NCBI GenBank assembly: GCA_002422315.1
Contig: DIUJ01000019.1
Coordinates: 1,160-65,159, forward strand
Source of the DNA: Bacteroidetes bacterium UBA6161
GTDB taxonomy: Bacteria; Bacteroidota; Bacteroidia; NS11-12g; UBA955
DNA length: 64,000 nucleotides
Direction: 5' to 3'
Shown: one piece after another, positions 9,701 through 17,032 of the stretch
Layout: every line of letters starts with the position of its first letter
How positions within the stretch are numbered: the stretch's first letter is position 1
The notes under the pieces: model-generated
What the model was told of the DNA's origin: nothing
The model's database searches: none
The model's input: only the letters and a program-made list of their open reading frames with translations
Program-made: the position numbers and the translations under genes

Positions 9701-10651
9701 ATTTGGTGTAGCCCAAGCCCATCCATAAAATACAGAGGTATTGGTTGGTACTCCACCAAACATATTAGTTATCAAATTTTCTTCAATTATGTTGTCAGGA
9801 TTATTACTATTTATACAATAAAATCCGTATAATGTGGTTGTAGCGGTTCTTCTTGGCCTACTGATAATATTTTTTCTGAAAACATCTCCTCCTATCGAAT
9901 TTGCATATATACCATAAGAATAAAAATCTTCTATTCTATTGTTTATAAATTGATTAAAAGAAATTACGTTGGAAGTACCACACACATTGATTGCGTATAC
10001 TGGTCCACCAGTTGCATTACCATGTATGTAGCAATTTCTAATAATATTCCTATATCCATTAGCGCCTGCGCTTTGCCCTGCTGTAGTTGTGCTGTTAAGA
10101 AAAGCTATACCTACTGCATCATTGGCTGTTAGGGTTGTTAATGAACTTAGGTCTACTTCTACATTATCCAATATGTTATCGTTAGAGCCCAAATAAAAAT
10201 GAACACCCCACGCTACACTTGTTCCTTGGCTTAATATTCTTAAATTATTTATTGTGTAAAAACTTCCTCCCTGAAAACGAACAATATGCTTGTCTGTTGT
10301 ATTAGGCGTAAAACGAAGAATTTCATTGTTTCCATTAATCGTAACTCTTCTTGTTGTACTTGCACCAGAGACACCTCTGAATAATACCTGCTCCGTATAA
10401 GGCCCGCTACCTGATGCTACAGTCACATTTACACTCCCCCCAATTCCTGGACCATTTGCTGTGCCTCCGTCACCTCTCGCAACTCCTGCAAGATCATTTG
10501 CTAAGGCTGAGAAAGAACGATAATTGGTACTAGATGCCGCAGCACCCTGATTAATTGTGTAATTACCATTCAACTGGGCTTGCGTTGCTGTAGCTGCAAC
10601 AGAAACCAATACCAAAAGGTAATGCTTAATTTTTAGTAGTTTTAAATTCAT
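6704..10651 (-). CDS. giant secreted parallel beta-helix / PKD protein with T9SS type A sorting domain
   Basis: 1315 residues from the ATG at 10651; an upstream in-frame TTG at 10675 is less likely because the signal peptide starts MNLKLLKIKHYLLVLV. After signal cleavage (about residue 26) come roughly 480 residues of NosD-like right-handed beta-helix (repeated N-x-I-S / I-x-N-N motifs), a CARDB-like domain near 530-620, and another beta region. Six PKD-type domains follow (WNFGDG, WDFGDG, WNFND, a degenerate one, WTMDDG, WSFGDG). The last ~75 residues (FPNPTSDNL to VYTLKLE) are a type A sorting domain. It is likely a cell-surface or released adhesin or polysaccharide-binding protein; the ligand is unknown. 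Confidence 0.88.
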   Translation of the reverse strand: MNLKLLKIKHYLLVLVSVAATATQAQLNGNYTINQGAAASSTNYRSFSALANDLAGVARGDGGTANGPGIGGSVNVTVASGSGPYTEQVLFRGVSGASTTRRVTINGNNEILRFTPNTTDKHIVRFQGGSFYTINNLRILSQGTSVAWGVHFYLGSNDNILDNVEVDLSSLTTLTANDAVGIAFLNSTTTAGQSAGANGYRNIIRNCYIHGNATGGPVYAINVCGTSNVISFNQFINNRIEDFYSYGIYANSIGGDVFRKNIISRPRRTATTTLYGFYCINSNNPDNIIEENLITNMFGGVPTNTSVFYGWAWATPNTPAGRPWIVRNNIISNVGGRGARYAFSSNFIQNALFYHNTISFDDDINTSLAVVYRAFDIRGPVNVGSRIEIKNNIVSIGKLTSGLVHCVFHDNATQTYENNHNVYYMRTGANYQVASNVGVTYTTIAQWFAATGRDGNSVNFNPNFSNIAINDVKPTNNFLNNIAPLLPQAPRDINGQLRSNIGTDPGVIEFGGDAALESLSLSAGPYCSGNEITATVRVKNNGPLVMERILFDVFVNNVFVHLDTVVITLNDQDVRTFNLSKRIPVIGGGNKNIRVQFAAPDDDKDNDVQTANISVLNPPIGVVLNAGTLFPGIVRSGLDAEPDIISYDALYEYVYTPPTGYTNAQFNSRWSTSIELWDGNTMVPSSNYTLQNPAANNGKVTININPSYVEKTLQLIVRVADIGTTNCDTFFNRYMYVAPRPTAEFRYSGNCQGDETVFENASSLKSGKMTFEWNFGDGSPTSDVLDARHRYQSFGTFNAILKVTSNWNFVDYDTVVVVISESPKASFTVDNVCDKVTAVFDNTTVYGSGALTYLWDFGDGNTSTQEDPTHLYNAPGRYLVNLYVEGQGKCNSSIEKYLNVLPNPVASFELPLTSCQYNPVSIKNTSTIEYSKMGYNWNFNDNQSSKEFSANPNYAFKGLGNKTVKLMVESEFGCVDSTQRSIEIIEGIEIDFTNSELCEGLEVNFKDNSNLSSGSNPKYTWNIEGSSYNSSSINHGFTSPGNKQVEFKIELGNGCVATANKDIVVGFRPKADFEAYNACIGEGLQIENRTTITVGKPEFNWTMDDGNTYNSRNPSHQYTSAGTYNISLIATDLNGACPDTATQTIQVNPLPSCDFVTKEEYINQKIGFVFEPTQTGLNYIWSFGDGNSSTLEKPFNGYIHNGNYKVRLRATTPEGCSCEKEITLSVANVGLTSNQVVAGVSVFPNPTSDNLNIEIENPTLVSKIQLLDIQGKVVLENTKINQNQTLSLAHLAKGVYTLKLESVNGSNVYKVVLAD

Positions 10652-10815
10652 AATTGTAAATTTTGCAAGGTGCAATATAAATCTTAATTATGAATTCACC
10701 TACATTAAAAATAGATTAAAATTATAAATTCAAAATTTCTTTATCAATATAAATCTGAATACCATACTTTTACATAAATTAAATGAACTAGGATTTATTA
10801 AAAATAAATTTATAC

Positions 10816-11340
10816 TTAATTTGATGCAGGCTTTTCTGTTGCAGCTTTTTGCACTGCCATAGTGGCTAAATCCCTATCAAGCAAATACAAGCCAGAACCA
10901 TCTTTACCTAATATTTTAAGTTTATCCAATATTGTTCTGAATTGGGCTTCTTCTTCCCTTTGTTCTGCAACATACCATTGCAAAAAGTTGAAAGTAGTAT
11001 GGTCATTCTCCTTATTTGCCATATCCAAAAGGTTGTGTATAGAAGACGATACTTTTAACTCTTGTTCTAAGATTAGTTTAAACACTTCATTATAGGAATC
11101 AAACTTAATTGTTGGAGCTTGAACTGCAGGAGCAAGTGCATAACCTCCTACTTCATTAATGTAATGAAAAAGCTTAAGCATGTGCATTCTCTCCTCGTCG
11201 CTTTGCGCATATAAAAATTTAGCCGTACCTTCAAATCCTTCTGATTCCATCCAAGATGCCATGGCTAAGTATGAAAAACTAGCAAAAGACTCTAGTGCCA
11301 CTTGCTGATTAAGGGCTTCTTCTAATTTAGGTGATAACAT
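10816..11340 (-). CDS. ftn: non-haem ferritin
   Basis: 174 residues, the normal length for bacterial ferritin. The di-iron ligands fall where they do in E. coli FtnA: Glu17, Glu50 and His53 (in DEERMH), with the downstream Glu and AEQREEEAQF covering the remaining sites. It oxidises Fe(II) and stores iron as a 24-mer in the cytoplasm. The ATG at 11340 is 4 nt after a perfect TAACTTTG box, so the mRNA is probably leaderless. It is transcribed separately from the arsC-like gene upstream. Confidence 0.93.
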   Translation of the reverse strand: MLSPKLEEALNQQVALESFASFSYLAMASWMESEGFEGTAKFLYAQSDEERMHMLKLFHYINEVGGYALAPAVQAPTIKFDSYNEVFKLILEQELKVSSSIHNLLDMANKENDHTTFNFLQWYVAEQREEEAQFRTILDKLKILGKDGSGLYLLDRDLATMAVQKAATEKPASN

Positions 11341-11344
11341 AGGG

Positions 11345-11352
11345 CAAAGTTA
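11345..11352 (-). promoter_or_regulatory. -7 promoter box of ferritin, leaderless geometry
   Basis: TAACTTTG on the minus strand, an exact TAnnTTTG match, ends 4 nt before the start codon. I see no clear -33 TTG at the usual distance. Confidence 0.55.
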
Positions 11353-11413
11353 CTATTATTCTTGATTCGGCACCATAAAACATGAATATTTATGGTTCTT
11401 TTTGTCTTAAATT

Positions 11414-11767
11414 TTAACTATTTAATAGTTCAATTACATTTTCCAATGGCCTACCAATTGTAGCTTTATCTCCAATAACCATTATTGGCCTTTGCATTAA
11501 CTTTGGATTTGCTTCCAGTATTTCCAACCATTCTTCATTTGTAAATTCACTTGTCTTATATTTTTCTTTGTAAATAGACTCCTCTTTTCTTATTATCTCC
11601 TTTACGCCCATGTTTAATTTTACTAAAAGTTCTCTTATTTCTTTTTTGGTAAGAGGGAATTTTAAATATTCAATTGTTTCATATTCAAAGTGTCTTTTTT
11701 TAATTTCTTCCAATGCTTGTCTACTTTTGGTGCATTTTGGGTTGTGGTAGAGTGTTACTTTTCTCAT
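11414..11767 (-). CDS. arsC: ArsC/Spx-family reductase
   Basis: 117 residues with a thioredoxin-like ArsC fold. The N-terminal active site is YHNPKCTKSR with a single cysteine (Cys12). The C-terminal half has LMQRPIMVIGDKATIGRP, the substrate-binding stretch of the glutaredoxin-coupled ArsC/YffB family. Whether it reduces arsenate cannot be decided; no other ars genes are nearby. It sits 1 bp downstream of the gamma-carbonic anhydrase gene and is probably cotranscribed with it. Confidence 0.85.
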   Translation of the reverse strand: MRKVTLYHNPKCTKSRQALEEIKKRHFEYETIEYLKFPLTKKEIRELLVKLNMGVKEIIRKEESIYKEKYKTSEFTNEEWLEILEANPKLMQRPIMVIGDKATIGRPLENVIELLNS

Positions 11768-11768
11768 C

Positions 11769-12287
11769 TTAATTTGAATATAATTCTAAATAAACTTTTG
11801 CTAAATCCTTATATGCCAGTGCATTTTGTATTATTTTCTTTTGGGCTTCTTCATCTAACTGCTTAACCACTTTGGCAGGAACTCCTAAAACAAGAGAAAA
11901 CGGGGGTATAACCGTACGTTCACTAACCACTGCGCCAGCACCTATAATACTAAACTCTCCAATTTGAGAATGATTTAAAACTGTTGCATTCATTCCCACC
12001 AGTACATTGTTTTGCAATACGGACCCATGAACTATTGCACCATGACCTATAATGCATTCTTTTCCTATTGTACAGGGCACTCCGGGGTCCGCATGCAATA
12101 CTGCGTTGTCTTGTACATTGCTGCCCTCCCCTATTTTTATGGTATCTGCATCTCCTCTAATGCTTGCTCCAAACCAAATTGATACGTCATCCCCTATTTC
12201 TACCATACCCAAAACCCGGGCTGTATCGGCTATAAAAACATTTTTTCCTTTTGTTATTGGTTTTTGTAATATTTGCAGCTTGTTCAT
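11769..12287 (-). CDS. gamma-carbonic anhydrase family protein (left-handed beta-helix)
   Basis: 172 residues built of hexapeptide repeats (GDDVSIWFGASIRGD, IGEGSNVQDNAVLHAD, IGKECIIGHGAIVHGS). The histidines at the usual zinc positions in VLHAD and GHGAIVHG are present. The family (YrdA, PaaY, CaiE) includes true carbonic anhydrases and proteins without known activity. The start codon lies 9 bp from that of the divergent hutI, and a near-consensus -7 box (CATATTTG, 12299-12292) ends 4 nt upstream. Confidence 0.9.
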   Translation of the reverse strand: MNKLQILQKPITKGKNVFIADTARVLGMVEIGDDVSIWFGASIRGDADTIKIGEGSNVQDNAVLHADPGVPCTIGKECIIGHGAIVHGSVLQNNVLVGMNATVLNHSQIGEFSIIGAGAVVSERTVIPPFSLVLGVPAKVVKQLDEEAQKKIIQNALAYKDLAKVYLELYSN

Positions 12288-12291
12288 GCTA

Positions 12292-12299
12292 CAAATATG
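12292..12299 (-). promoter_or_regulatory. -7-like box of the gamma-carbonic anhydrase operon overlapping the hutI ATG
   Basis: CATATTTG on the minus strand differs from TAnnTTTG only at the first base and ends 4 nt before the ATG at 12287. The complementary ATG at 12297-12299 is the hutI start codon. Confidence 0.4.
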
Positions 12300-13541
12300 T
12301 CGGATTTAATTTTAAAAAACATAGGTTGCCTTTACGGAATTTTAGATTCTTCCACCCTGCTTCTTAAAGGCGAGGATATGAATACTGTAAATTCCATCTC
12401 AAATGCTTGGATCGTTATCAAAAATGGTACGATTGAGGATTTTGGACCTATGGACACTTTTGACGACAGGAATTACTCTAAAACTGTAGACATGCAAGGG
12501 AAAGTAGTTTTCCCTGGACTTATAGACTCACATACTCATTTGGTATTTCCAAAAACAAGAGAAGAAGAGTTTGCAATGAAAATTAAGGGTGCAACTTATG
12601 CAGAAATTGCAGCAGCAGGTGGTGGCATCTTAAATTCAGCTAAATCTCTTAAAGAAATTACAGAAAATGATTTATTGGAGGCATCCCAAAAGAGACTACA
12701 CAAACTAATTCCATTTGGGTCTGTTGGCATAGAAATAAAAAGCGGGTATGGACTTGATTTTGAAGGCGAAATAAAACAACTGAGGACTATTCAAAGTTTA
12801 AAAAAAATAAGTCCTATTCCTATACGTAGTACTTTGTTGGCAGCACATGCTTTACCTACAGAATTTAAAAACAAAAGAGAAGAGTATTTAAACTATATTC
12901 TAGAAAAACTAATTCCTTATGCATACCAAGAAAACCTTGCGGATTATGTAGATGTTTTCTGTGAGGAGAATTTTTTTACAACAGTAGAAACAGAAAGAAT
13001 AATGCTAAAAGCCAAAGAATTTGGCATAAAATCTAAAATACATGCCAACCAATTGGCAAACTCTGGAGGGGTACAAATTGCTTGCAAACACCAAGCTATT
13101 TCTGTAGACCATTTAGAAAATATTGGGATTGAAGAAATTGAAGTATTAAAAAAATCGAACACTCTTCCCGTGGCCCTTCCCGGCTGTTCTTATTATTTAA
13201 ACATGCAATATACCCCTGCAAGACAAATTATTGACCACGGCCTACCACTTGTAATAGCTTCAGACTTTAACCCAGGAAGCGCTCCCTCTGGCAACCTGCT
13301 TTTTTCTTGGAGTCTAGCATGTACAAAAATGAAATTAAGTCCTCAGGAAGCTTTTAATGCACTTACTATAAATGCAGCTGCCGCATTGGAATGGGAAAAT
13401 ATTTTGGGTAGTATAACCAAAGGCAAAATAGCTTCACTTATGGTATTTGAGGCAAATATTAGTTTAGAACACATACCTTATCATTTTGCAATGCTTAACC
13501 CATGCCAAATGATAATTAATGGTAAATTTTATCCTTATTGA
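12297..13541 (+). CDS. hutI: imidazolonepropionase (histidine degradation)
   Basis: 414 residues from the ATG at 12297; a TTG at 12273 would extend it into the divergent gene. It is an amidohydrolase with metal-binding DSHTHLVF (about 77-84) and a histidine in AHALPTEF. HANQLANSGG and VDHLENIG come next, then IASDFNPGSAPSGN with the last metal ligand. HutI opens the ring of 4-imidazolone-5-propionate to N-formimino-L-glutamate. No other hut genes are in the window, so the rest of the pathway must lie elsewhere. Confidence 0.95.
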   Translation: MSDLILKNIGCLYGILDSSTLLLKGEDMNTVNSISNAWIVIKNGTIEDFGPMDTFDDRNYSKTVDMQGKVVFPGLIDSHTHLVFPKTREEEFAMKIKGATYAEIAAAGGGILNSAKSLKEITENDLLEASQKRLHKLIPFGSVGIEIKSGYGLDFEGEIKQLRTIQSLKKISPIPIRSTLLAAHALPTEFKNKREEYLNYILEKLIPYAYQENLADYVDVFCEENFFTTVETERIMLKAKEFGIKSKIHANQLANSGGVQIACKHQAISVDHLENIGIEEIEVLKKSNTLPVALPGCSYYLNMQYTPARQIIDHGLPLVIASDFNPGSAPSGNLLFSWSLACTKMKLSPQEAFNALTINAAAALEWENILGSITKGKIASLMVFEANISLEHIPYHFAMLNPCQMIINGKFYPY

Positions 13542-13567
13542 TAGCATTACTATTTTAAATAATAGTT

Positions 13568-13575
13568 TATCTTTG
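13568..13575 (+). promoter_or_regulatory. -7 promoter box of the di-heme peroxidase gene
   Basis: TATCTTTG, an exact TAnnTTTG match, 14 nt before the ATG at 13590. The nearest TTG (13538-13540) is 27 bp upstream, slightly long for a -33 element. Confidence 0.45.
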
Positions 13576-13589
13576 TAAAAAGATACATA

Positions 13590-14984
13590 ATGAAAAGAAA
13601 AATTGCAATAGCTGTTTCTATTTTAGGAATAACTACCTTACTTACTTCCACTATAGATTTAAAACAACTGTTTAACTACTCAAATCAAACTACTCCTAAT
13701 TATATAATCAAAGACAATACTCCTTCTTTTAATGTTCTGAATGATAGTATTGCAACTCTTGGAAGAGTTCTTTTTTATGATAAAAACCTTTCATTAAACA
13801 ATCAGATTTCATGTGCAAGTTGTCATTTGCAAGAGTTTGCTTTTGGAGACACCGCTATAAGAAGTAGAGGATTGGATGGCGGATTGACGGGTAGGCATTC
13901 TATGCGTCTGGTAAACAGTAAATTTGGAACAGAAGTCAAGTTTTTTTGGGATGAGAGAGCAAGCTCTTTGGAAAACCAATCTACCCAACCTGTACGCGAC
14001 CACATAGAAATGGGCTTTAGTGGCTCAAATGGACAACCTAACTTTGACTCTTTGATAAATAAACTGTCAAATGTTACTTATTACAATGATTTGTTCACTT
14101 TTGCATTTGGCAACAATACCATTACAGAAAACAGAATACAAAGAGCGCTTGCCCAATTTATAAGAAGTATCCAATCTTTCGATTCAAAATTCGACGAAGG
14201 ACTAGCTGCAGTAAATGGCAATATAAATGCTCCTTTCCCCAATTTCTCTACCCAAGAAAACAATGGGAAAGCTTTATTTTTAAATCCTCCTCCAAATGGT
14301 GGAGCAGGTTGCCAAGGTTGCCATAGAGCCCCAGAATTTGATATAGACCCCAACACACGAAACAATGGGGTTATTGCTTCTGCCGAAAATCCCGCAATTT
14401 TGGATTTAACTAATACAAGGGCTCCAAGTTTAAGAAATATCTTTAATCAAAATGGCTTTATGAATGGACCGCTAATGCATAATGGAGCTTTTATGGGCTT
14501 AATGCAGGTGATAGATCATTATAATCTAGTACCTCAGAACCAACAAAATACAAATCTAGACCAAAGGTTGCAAGGCCCTGGAGGGAATTTGAATTTAACA
14601 CAACCACAAAAAGGTTCTCTTGTAGCTTTCCTTAGAACCCTAACAGGAAGTGATGTATATACCAATGAGAAATGGAGCAATCCATTTAATGAGGATGGAA
14701 GTCTGGATGTTTTAAACACTTTGCACATAAGTGCAATTGAAAAAAGCAAATTTTCACTGTACCCAAATCCTGCTTCTATTTATATAACTATAAACACTAC
14801 TTCGATAAACAGTAGTTCTGATATACGAATTTTTAATTCGGAAGGCAAAAACATATACCTTTCCTCTTTTTCTGACAAAACCATTTCGATTGATATACAG
14901 AATATAATTCCTGGGATTTACTTCGTAGAAATAAAAGAAAAAAACTCAACTAAAATACATACGCTTAAGTTTCTAAAATTATAG
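13590..14984 (+). CDS. di-heme cytochrome c peroxidase (CcpA/MauG family) with T9SS type A sorting domain
   Basis: 464 residues. An N-terminal hydrophobic signal precedes a two-domain cytochrome c peroxidase body. Haem sites are CASCH at 75-79 and CQGCH at 241-245; family motifs include LGRVLFYDKNLS, RALAQFIRSIQSFDSKFD and APSLRNIF. Periplasmic relatives reduce H2O2 or oxidise protein or small-molecule substrates. The last ~75 residues (YPNPASIYI to GIYFVEIKE) are a T9SS sorting domain not found in the classical enzyme, suggesting surface display or release after haem attachment in the periplasm. Confidence 0.9.
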   Translation: MKRKIAIAVSILGITTLLTSTIDLKQLFNYSNQTTPNYIIKDNTPSFNVLNDSIATLGRVLFYDKNLSLNNQISCASCHLQEFAFGDTAIRSRGLDGGLTGRHSMRLVNSKFGTEVKFFWDERASSLENQSTQPVRDHIEMGFSGSNGQPNFDSLINKLSNVTYYNDLFTFAFGNNTITENRIQRALAQFIRSIQSFDSKFDEGLAAVNGNINAPFPNFSTQENNGKALFLNPPPNGGAGCQGCHRAPEFDIDPNTRNNGVIASAENPAILDLTNTRAPSLRNIFNQNGFMNGPLMHNGAFMGLMQVIDHYNLVPQNQQNTNLDQRLQGPGGNLNLTQPQKGSLVAFLRTLTGSDVYTNEKWSNPFNEDGSLDVLNTLHISAIEKSKFSLYPNPASIYITINTTSINSSSDIRIFNSEGKNIYLSSFSDKTISIDIQNIIPGIYFVEIKEKNSTKIHTLKFLKL

Positions 14985-15025
14985 TATAATTGATTTGGTC
15001 TATAAATAACGAGAAGTGGCATAGA

Positions 15026-15059
15026 TTTGTGGTTTTAGTGTTTTTAATATTTAGTTTTG
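15026..15059 (+). promoter_or_regulatory. Bacteroidota-type promoter of the outer-membrane barrel gene
   Basis: TTTG at 15026-15029 and an exact TAGTTTTG box at 15052-15059, separated by 22 bp; the ATG follows 27 nt later. Confidence 0.6.
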
Positions 15060-15086
15060 CGTCATTATTTTACATCAAAAACAACC

Positions 15087-15752
15087 ATGAAAAAAACAGC
15101 AATCTTTAGTGTACTTTTTATCTTTACAAGCGCCTTTAATCTTACCCAAGCGCAAGTAACTTTTGGAGTTAAAACTGGCCTAAACTCATCTAATTTTTTT
15201 GAAAAAAACGACGACAAAGTTTTAAGCGAGGGTTATAAATACAGAACGGGTGCAAATCTTGGGCTCACAGTAGATTTTCCAATAAACAACAATTTAGGTG
15301 TACAAACTGGTCTTACTTTTCAGTCTAGAGGGTATAGAATAGAAGAAGTGAAAGATGTAGCAGGTTATGACCTTGAACTAAAAAGCAAAACCTACCTTAA
15401 TTATATTGACATACCTATTAACTTAAAGTATACTTACGAATTAAGTAGTTTTAATATTTATGCAATTGGAGGCTTATATGTAGCGACAGCTCTAAACGGT
15501 AGATATGAAGGCAGTAGTACCTTTAGAGGAAGAACTGATGAAACAAAATTTGATATTGACTTTGGCAATGACCAAGGAGAAATGAAAAGTTTAGATTATG
15601 GATTAAATTTGGGAGCAGGAGTAGAATTTGGCGCTTTTGGCCTTAACTTCACTTATGCCCACGGCCTAGCTAATTTATCCAACAATACAAACAATTACAG
15701 ATTAAACAATAGATTAATTTCTATTTCAGCTACTTATAGATTTATCAAATAG
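15087..15752 (+). CDS. outer-membrane beta-barrel protein (PorT-like family)
   Basis: 221 residues from the ATG at 15087; a TTG at 15057 lies inside the promoter box and is rejected. A signal peptide ends at LTQA-Q. The mature part alternates amphipathic strands typical of eight-stranded barrels (VTFGVKTGLNSSNF, GVQTGLTFQSRGY, YIDIPINLKYTY, LNLGAGVEFGAFGLNFTYAHG) and ends in an aromatic strand, ISATYRFIK. Such proteins are abundant in Bacteroidota, and specific roles are rarely known. It is monocistronic, with its own promoter and terminator. Confidence 0.85.
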   Translation: MKKTAIFSVLFIFTSAFNLTQAQVTFGVKTGLNSSNFFEKNDDKVLSEGYKYRTGANLGLTVDFPINNNLGVQTGLTFQSRGYRIEEVKDVAGYDLELKSKTYLNYIDIPINLKYTYELSSFNIYAIGGLYVATALNGRYEGSSTFRGRTDETKFDIDFGNDQGEMKSLDYGLNLGAGVEFGAFGLNFTYAHGLANLSNNTNNYRLNNRLISISATYRFIK

Positions 15753-15776
15753 TTTATTTACAAGTATAAAAGAAGG

Positions 15777-15808
15777 GGCTTATTCTTTAGCAGAATAAGC
15801 CTTTTTTT
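15777..15808 (+). terminator. rho-independent terminator of the barrel gene
   Basis: Ten-base stem GGCTTATTCT (15777-15786) with AGAATAAGCC (15792-15801), followed by seven T. Confidence 0.88.
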
Positions 15809-15835
15809 ATGTTTCGCAAACTCTCATTCAGGAAC

Positions 15836-16106
15836 TGTGTCTTCCTGAAATTAGTTGACAGATTTATAGATTCCAAGGTAAATAAAAACCACGAGATTTT
15901 AAACAAATCTCGCGGTTTTTACTGGTTCGAGTTTTTGAGATACTATTGCCTGCGGTTCAATACCTTCAACTTTTTTCGAATTTTTAGCTCCTTAATTTTA
16001 AGCCTCATAATATTAGTTTTAGAAATTAAATTGCCTTAAAAAGCTTCAAATGAAGTTGTTTTTTGCTCTGAAAATTCAAATTTGAAGGTTTTGGAAGAGT
16101 TGTGCA
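15836..16106. repeat. ~270-bp direct repeat, copy 1
   Basis: This block recurs at 17033-17289 in the same orientation with clear similarity over its whole length; the first ~100 bp are nearly identical. It begins with a TGTGTCTTCCT-like sequence followed by GAAATTAGTTGACAG. It contains a strong hairpin (15884-15920, 15 of 16 pairs) and ends AGAGTTGTGCA. No open frame runs through both copies. It may be a decayed end of a mobile element; the family is not identified. Confidence 0.85.
15884..15920. terminator. terminator-like hairpin inside repeat copy 1
   Basis: A stem of 16 positions with one A-C mismatch, arms 15884-15899 and 15905-15920, flanked by A and T runs. The same hairpin is at 17081-17117 in copy 2. 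Confidence 0.5.
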
Positions 16107-16124
16107 CTTGTCCGCCTCAGGAGG

Positions 16125-16139
16125 AACAGCTACTGCTGT
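16125..16139. repeat. AACAGC/GCTGT short inverted repeat, copy 1
   Basis: AACAGCTACTGCTGT can form a six-base stem with a 4-nt loop. It recurs at 17289-17303 at the end of copy 2. In copy 1 an 18-bp segment (16107-16124) separates it from the 270-bp block. Confidence 0.6.
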
Positions 16140-16160
16140 GGGCGAATGGGCTTATGTCTG

Positions 16161-16496
16161 TCACTCTACAGAAATATTGTACTTGATATTCTCGGTCAAC
16201 CGTTTTAGTGGCTCTTTTTTGAAGGTGGCAAACTTCTTGATTATGATAGTAGGACTAACTGTAAATACTTCGTTTGTGCGAACTTAACTCTCGTATTTCA
16301 GTTCTCTGTTAATGTCTGTTGAAGCAATGGGAAATGAAAATTTATCTCCTCTTATCACTGATGTAATCTTAGCTACAATGTAATTCTGTTTGTTTACTGA
16401 ATCTTTCGAGATAATTACAGCCGGTCGTTGTTTAGTGTTTGATAAGTCGGTATATGGATATGGAAGCAGAATGATGTCGCCTTGGTTATATTTCAT
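16161..16496 (-). pseudogene. PemK/MazF-family toxin broken by an in-frame stop codon
   Basis: The open part (16496-16284, 70 codons) starts MKYNQGDIILLPYPYTDLS, followed by KQRPAVIIS, the N-terminal signature of PemK/MazF endoribonucleases. It stops at TAA 16286-16284. Reading on in the same frame gives 40 more codons to TGA at 16163-16161, beginning VRTNEVFTVSPTIIIKKF, which matches the expected C-terminal part of this family. The intact gene would be ~111 residues, the family's usual size. One nonsense change therefore removed the C-terminal third. It starts 5 bp after the 143-residue gene, so the pair once formed a toxin-antitoxin-like operon. Confidence 0.8.
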
Positions 16497-16501
16497 ATCT
16501 A

Positions 16502-16933
16502 TTAGTAATTATTCCAATGTTCGTCTTCGCTGCTATCCCAGTCAGTTGATAAAACTGGTTTAGAGAGTTCGTAAGAACTATGAATGTCTGCTATATCATG
16601 AAGATTAGAGTATAGAAAGTTAACCGTATCAAAAAAGTCCAATGCAGCATTTTTGAACTCTTTAACCTCTTTGTCGTCAATAGGTTCGATTACAGTTCTG
16701 AGTTTAGCCAAAATTGGAATTAATGAACTAATTGAATTTGCCTCGTTAGCCGCTTGACTTGGTGTCAAGTCCTTGAGATAATACAACGAACCTCTCAACT
16801 TAACAGTTGATTCCTTGATTTTAGGAATAGCAAATTTTTCGTATTTCTCCCAAATAGTTTCAGCAATATTGAAACTTGAAAGAACTCCAAGCGATTCCAA
16901 AATACTTGTCGAATATGTCAGGTTGTATACCAT
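16502..16933 (-). CDS. uncharacterised protein upstream of the broken PemK-like toxin
   Basis: 143 residues, predicted largely helical, with a very acidic C-terminus (DWDSSEDEHW). I do not recognise a family. Its position 5 bp upstream of a PemK-like gene on the same strand is where an antitoxin would be encoded, but it lacks an obvious DNA-binding motif and is long for an antitoxin, so that role is only inferred. A perfect -7 box TATCTTTG (16945-16938) ends exactly 4 nt before the ATG at 16933, supporting this start and a leaderless mRNA. Confidence 0.65.
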   Translation of the reverse strand: MVYNLTYSTSILESLGVLSSFNIAETIWEKYEKFAIPKIKESTVKLRGSLYYLKDLTPSQAANEANSISSLIPILAKLRTVIEPIDDKEVKEFKNAALDFFDTVNFLYSNLHDIADIHSSYELSKPVLSTDWDSSEDEHWNNY

Positions 16934-16937
16934 GTTG

Positions 16938-16945
16938 CAAAGATA
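16938..16945 (-). promoter_or_regulatory. -7 promoter box of the 143-residue / PemK-like pair
   Basis: TATCTTTG on the minus strand, an exact TAnnTTTG match, 4 nt before the start codon. Confidence 0.5.
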
Positions 16946-17032
16946 TAATTTTTCTGGTTGGAAATCAATTCTTCAAGTGGGATATGCCTTTCTTTCACAG
17001 TCGGAATTATTGTTGTGCAGGTTTTTTGACAG

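Noticed and set aside
10652..10675. TTG start of the giant beta-helix protein
   Set aside because: The ATG at 10651 gives a normal signal peptide; the extension puts extra residues in front of it.
12273..12296. TTG-initiated extension of hutI
   Set aside because: It would overlap the divergent gene and adds residues not expected for HutI; the ATG at 12297 gives the normal N-terminus.
15057..15086. TTG start of the outer-membrane barrel gene
   Set aside because: The TTG is part of the -7 box TAGTTTTG and cannot be translated from that promoter.
15809..16039. 76-codon plus-strand frame inside repeat copy 1
   Set aside because: The frame is not kept in copy 2 and crosses the strong hairpin; it looks like chance.
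16102..16287. 61-codon plus-strand frame in the repeat island
   Set aside because: It runs antisense to the toxin pseudogene and through repeat sequence, has no family likeness and no promoter.
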